From NCBI GenBank assembly GCA_022798335.1, contig JAAWMH010000033.1:1-32535 (forward strand): a stretch of DNA of 32,535 nt, written 5' to 3'. Shown in pieces: positions 32,502 to 32,535 of the stretch. The position numbers were made by a program, and so were the translations under genes. The stretch is from Clostridia bacterium (GTDB taxonomy: Bacteria; Bacillota; Clostridia; TANB77; CAG-508). Position 1 is the first letter of the stretch. Every line of letters begins with the position of its first letter. The notes under the pieces are model-generated. The model ran no database searches. It worked only from the letters and a program-made list of their open reading frames with translations, and had not been told where the DNA came from.

Positions 32502-32535
32502 ATTATACATGAAAAAGTAGTATTTTAAAATACTA
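32502..32535 (-). promoter_or_regulatory. Possible promoter and palindrome upstream of the OGG-like gene
   Basis: A minus-strand TATAAT lies at 32507-32502. The -35 region falls within an 18-bp perfect palindrome TAGTATTTTAAAATACTA (32518-32535) at the window edge. It could be an operator or simply AT-rich symmetry. Confidence 0.35.

Noticed and set aside
32518..32535. Attachment site or replication element at the window end
   Set aside because: An 18-bp AT palindrome alone is weak evidence, and no integrase or direct repeat is seen.

Overview
The window is about 32.5 kb of very AT-rich DNA. Its gene content (GatCAB amidotransferase, AddB-type helicase-nuclease, PgeF, bifunctional AdhE, a pilin-like protein starting GITLIALVV, strong AGGAGG ribosome sites, sigma-A promoters with 17-nt spacers, U-tailed hairpin terminators) points to a low-GC Bacillota, most likely an uncultured gut-type Clostridia lineage. 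The species cannot be named from the sequence.

Layout. 1-2112: a large minus-strand pilin-like gene with an (AC)11 tract at its 5' end. 2349-3148: rpsT (S20) and a small membrane protein. 3156-6516: gatC-gatA-gatB (minus), with palindromic repeats lodged between gatC and gatA. 6524-7394: a REP-associated Y1 transposase flanked by the same 31-bp palindromes. 7400-10114: adhE behind a promoter with two operator-like inverted repeats. 10133-11177: small genes of unknown function. 11290-14148: leucyl-tRNA synthetase carrying an inserted NUDIX domain. 14201-16130: a phosphoribosyltransferase and a HExxH putative metalloprotein. 16358-16552: a structured non-coding RNA gene, divergent from a two-gene operon (16571-19420) whose products look like MurL and MurD2, the L-Glu incorporation and epimerisation route to muropeptide D-Glu. 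19590-21690: a small XRE regulator, a glutamate-synthase-like oxidoreductase and a family-4 uracil-DNA glycosylase. 21714-25025: a small GC-richer cassette, an S66 LD-carboxypeptidase, PgeF and an alkaline-phosphatase-like enzyme. 25096-28092: two small cassettes, then a GyrI-like / pentapeptide-repeat / DUF4362-like cluster. 28161-32405: addB and an OGG1-like 8-oxoguanine glycosylase.

Most striking observation. Three otherwise well-formed genes (pilin-like, gltD-like, addB) are interrupted by four +1 frame breaks. At every one the zero-frame codon is CGG, and skipping its C gives GGN (Gly) and restores the expected protein. By my manual scan, in-frame CGG occurs nowhere else in roughly 8,900 codons of the AT-rich genes. 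It does occur as an ordinary sense codon in six short genes, most of them visibly GC-richer stand-alone cassettes. This suggests either +1 frameshifting or quadruplet decoding at CGG in this organism, or a very specific artefact.

Other points of interest are the possible phase-variable start of the pilin-like gene, the LeuRS-NUDIX fusion, the unassigned ncRNA, the MurL/MurD2 pair, a live-looking REP/transposase system whose palindromes supply stop codons, and two candidate regulatory leaders (adhE and the 113-aa gene).
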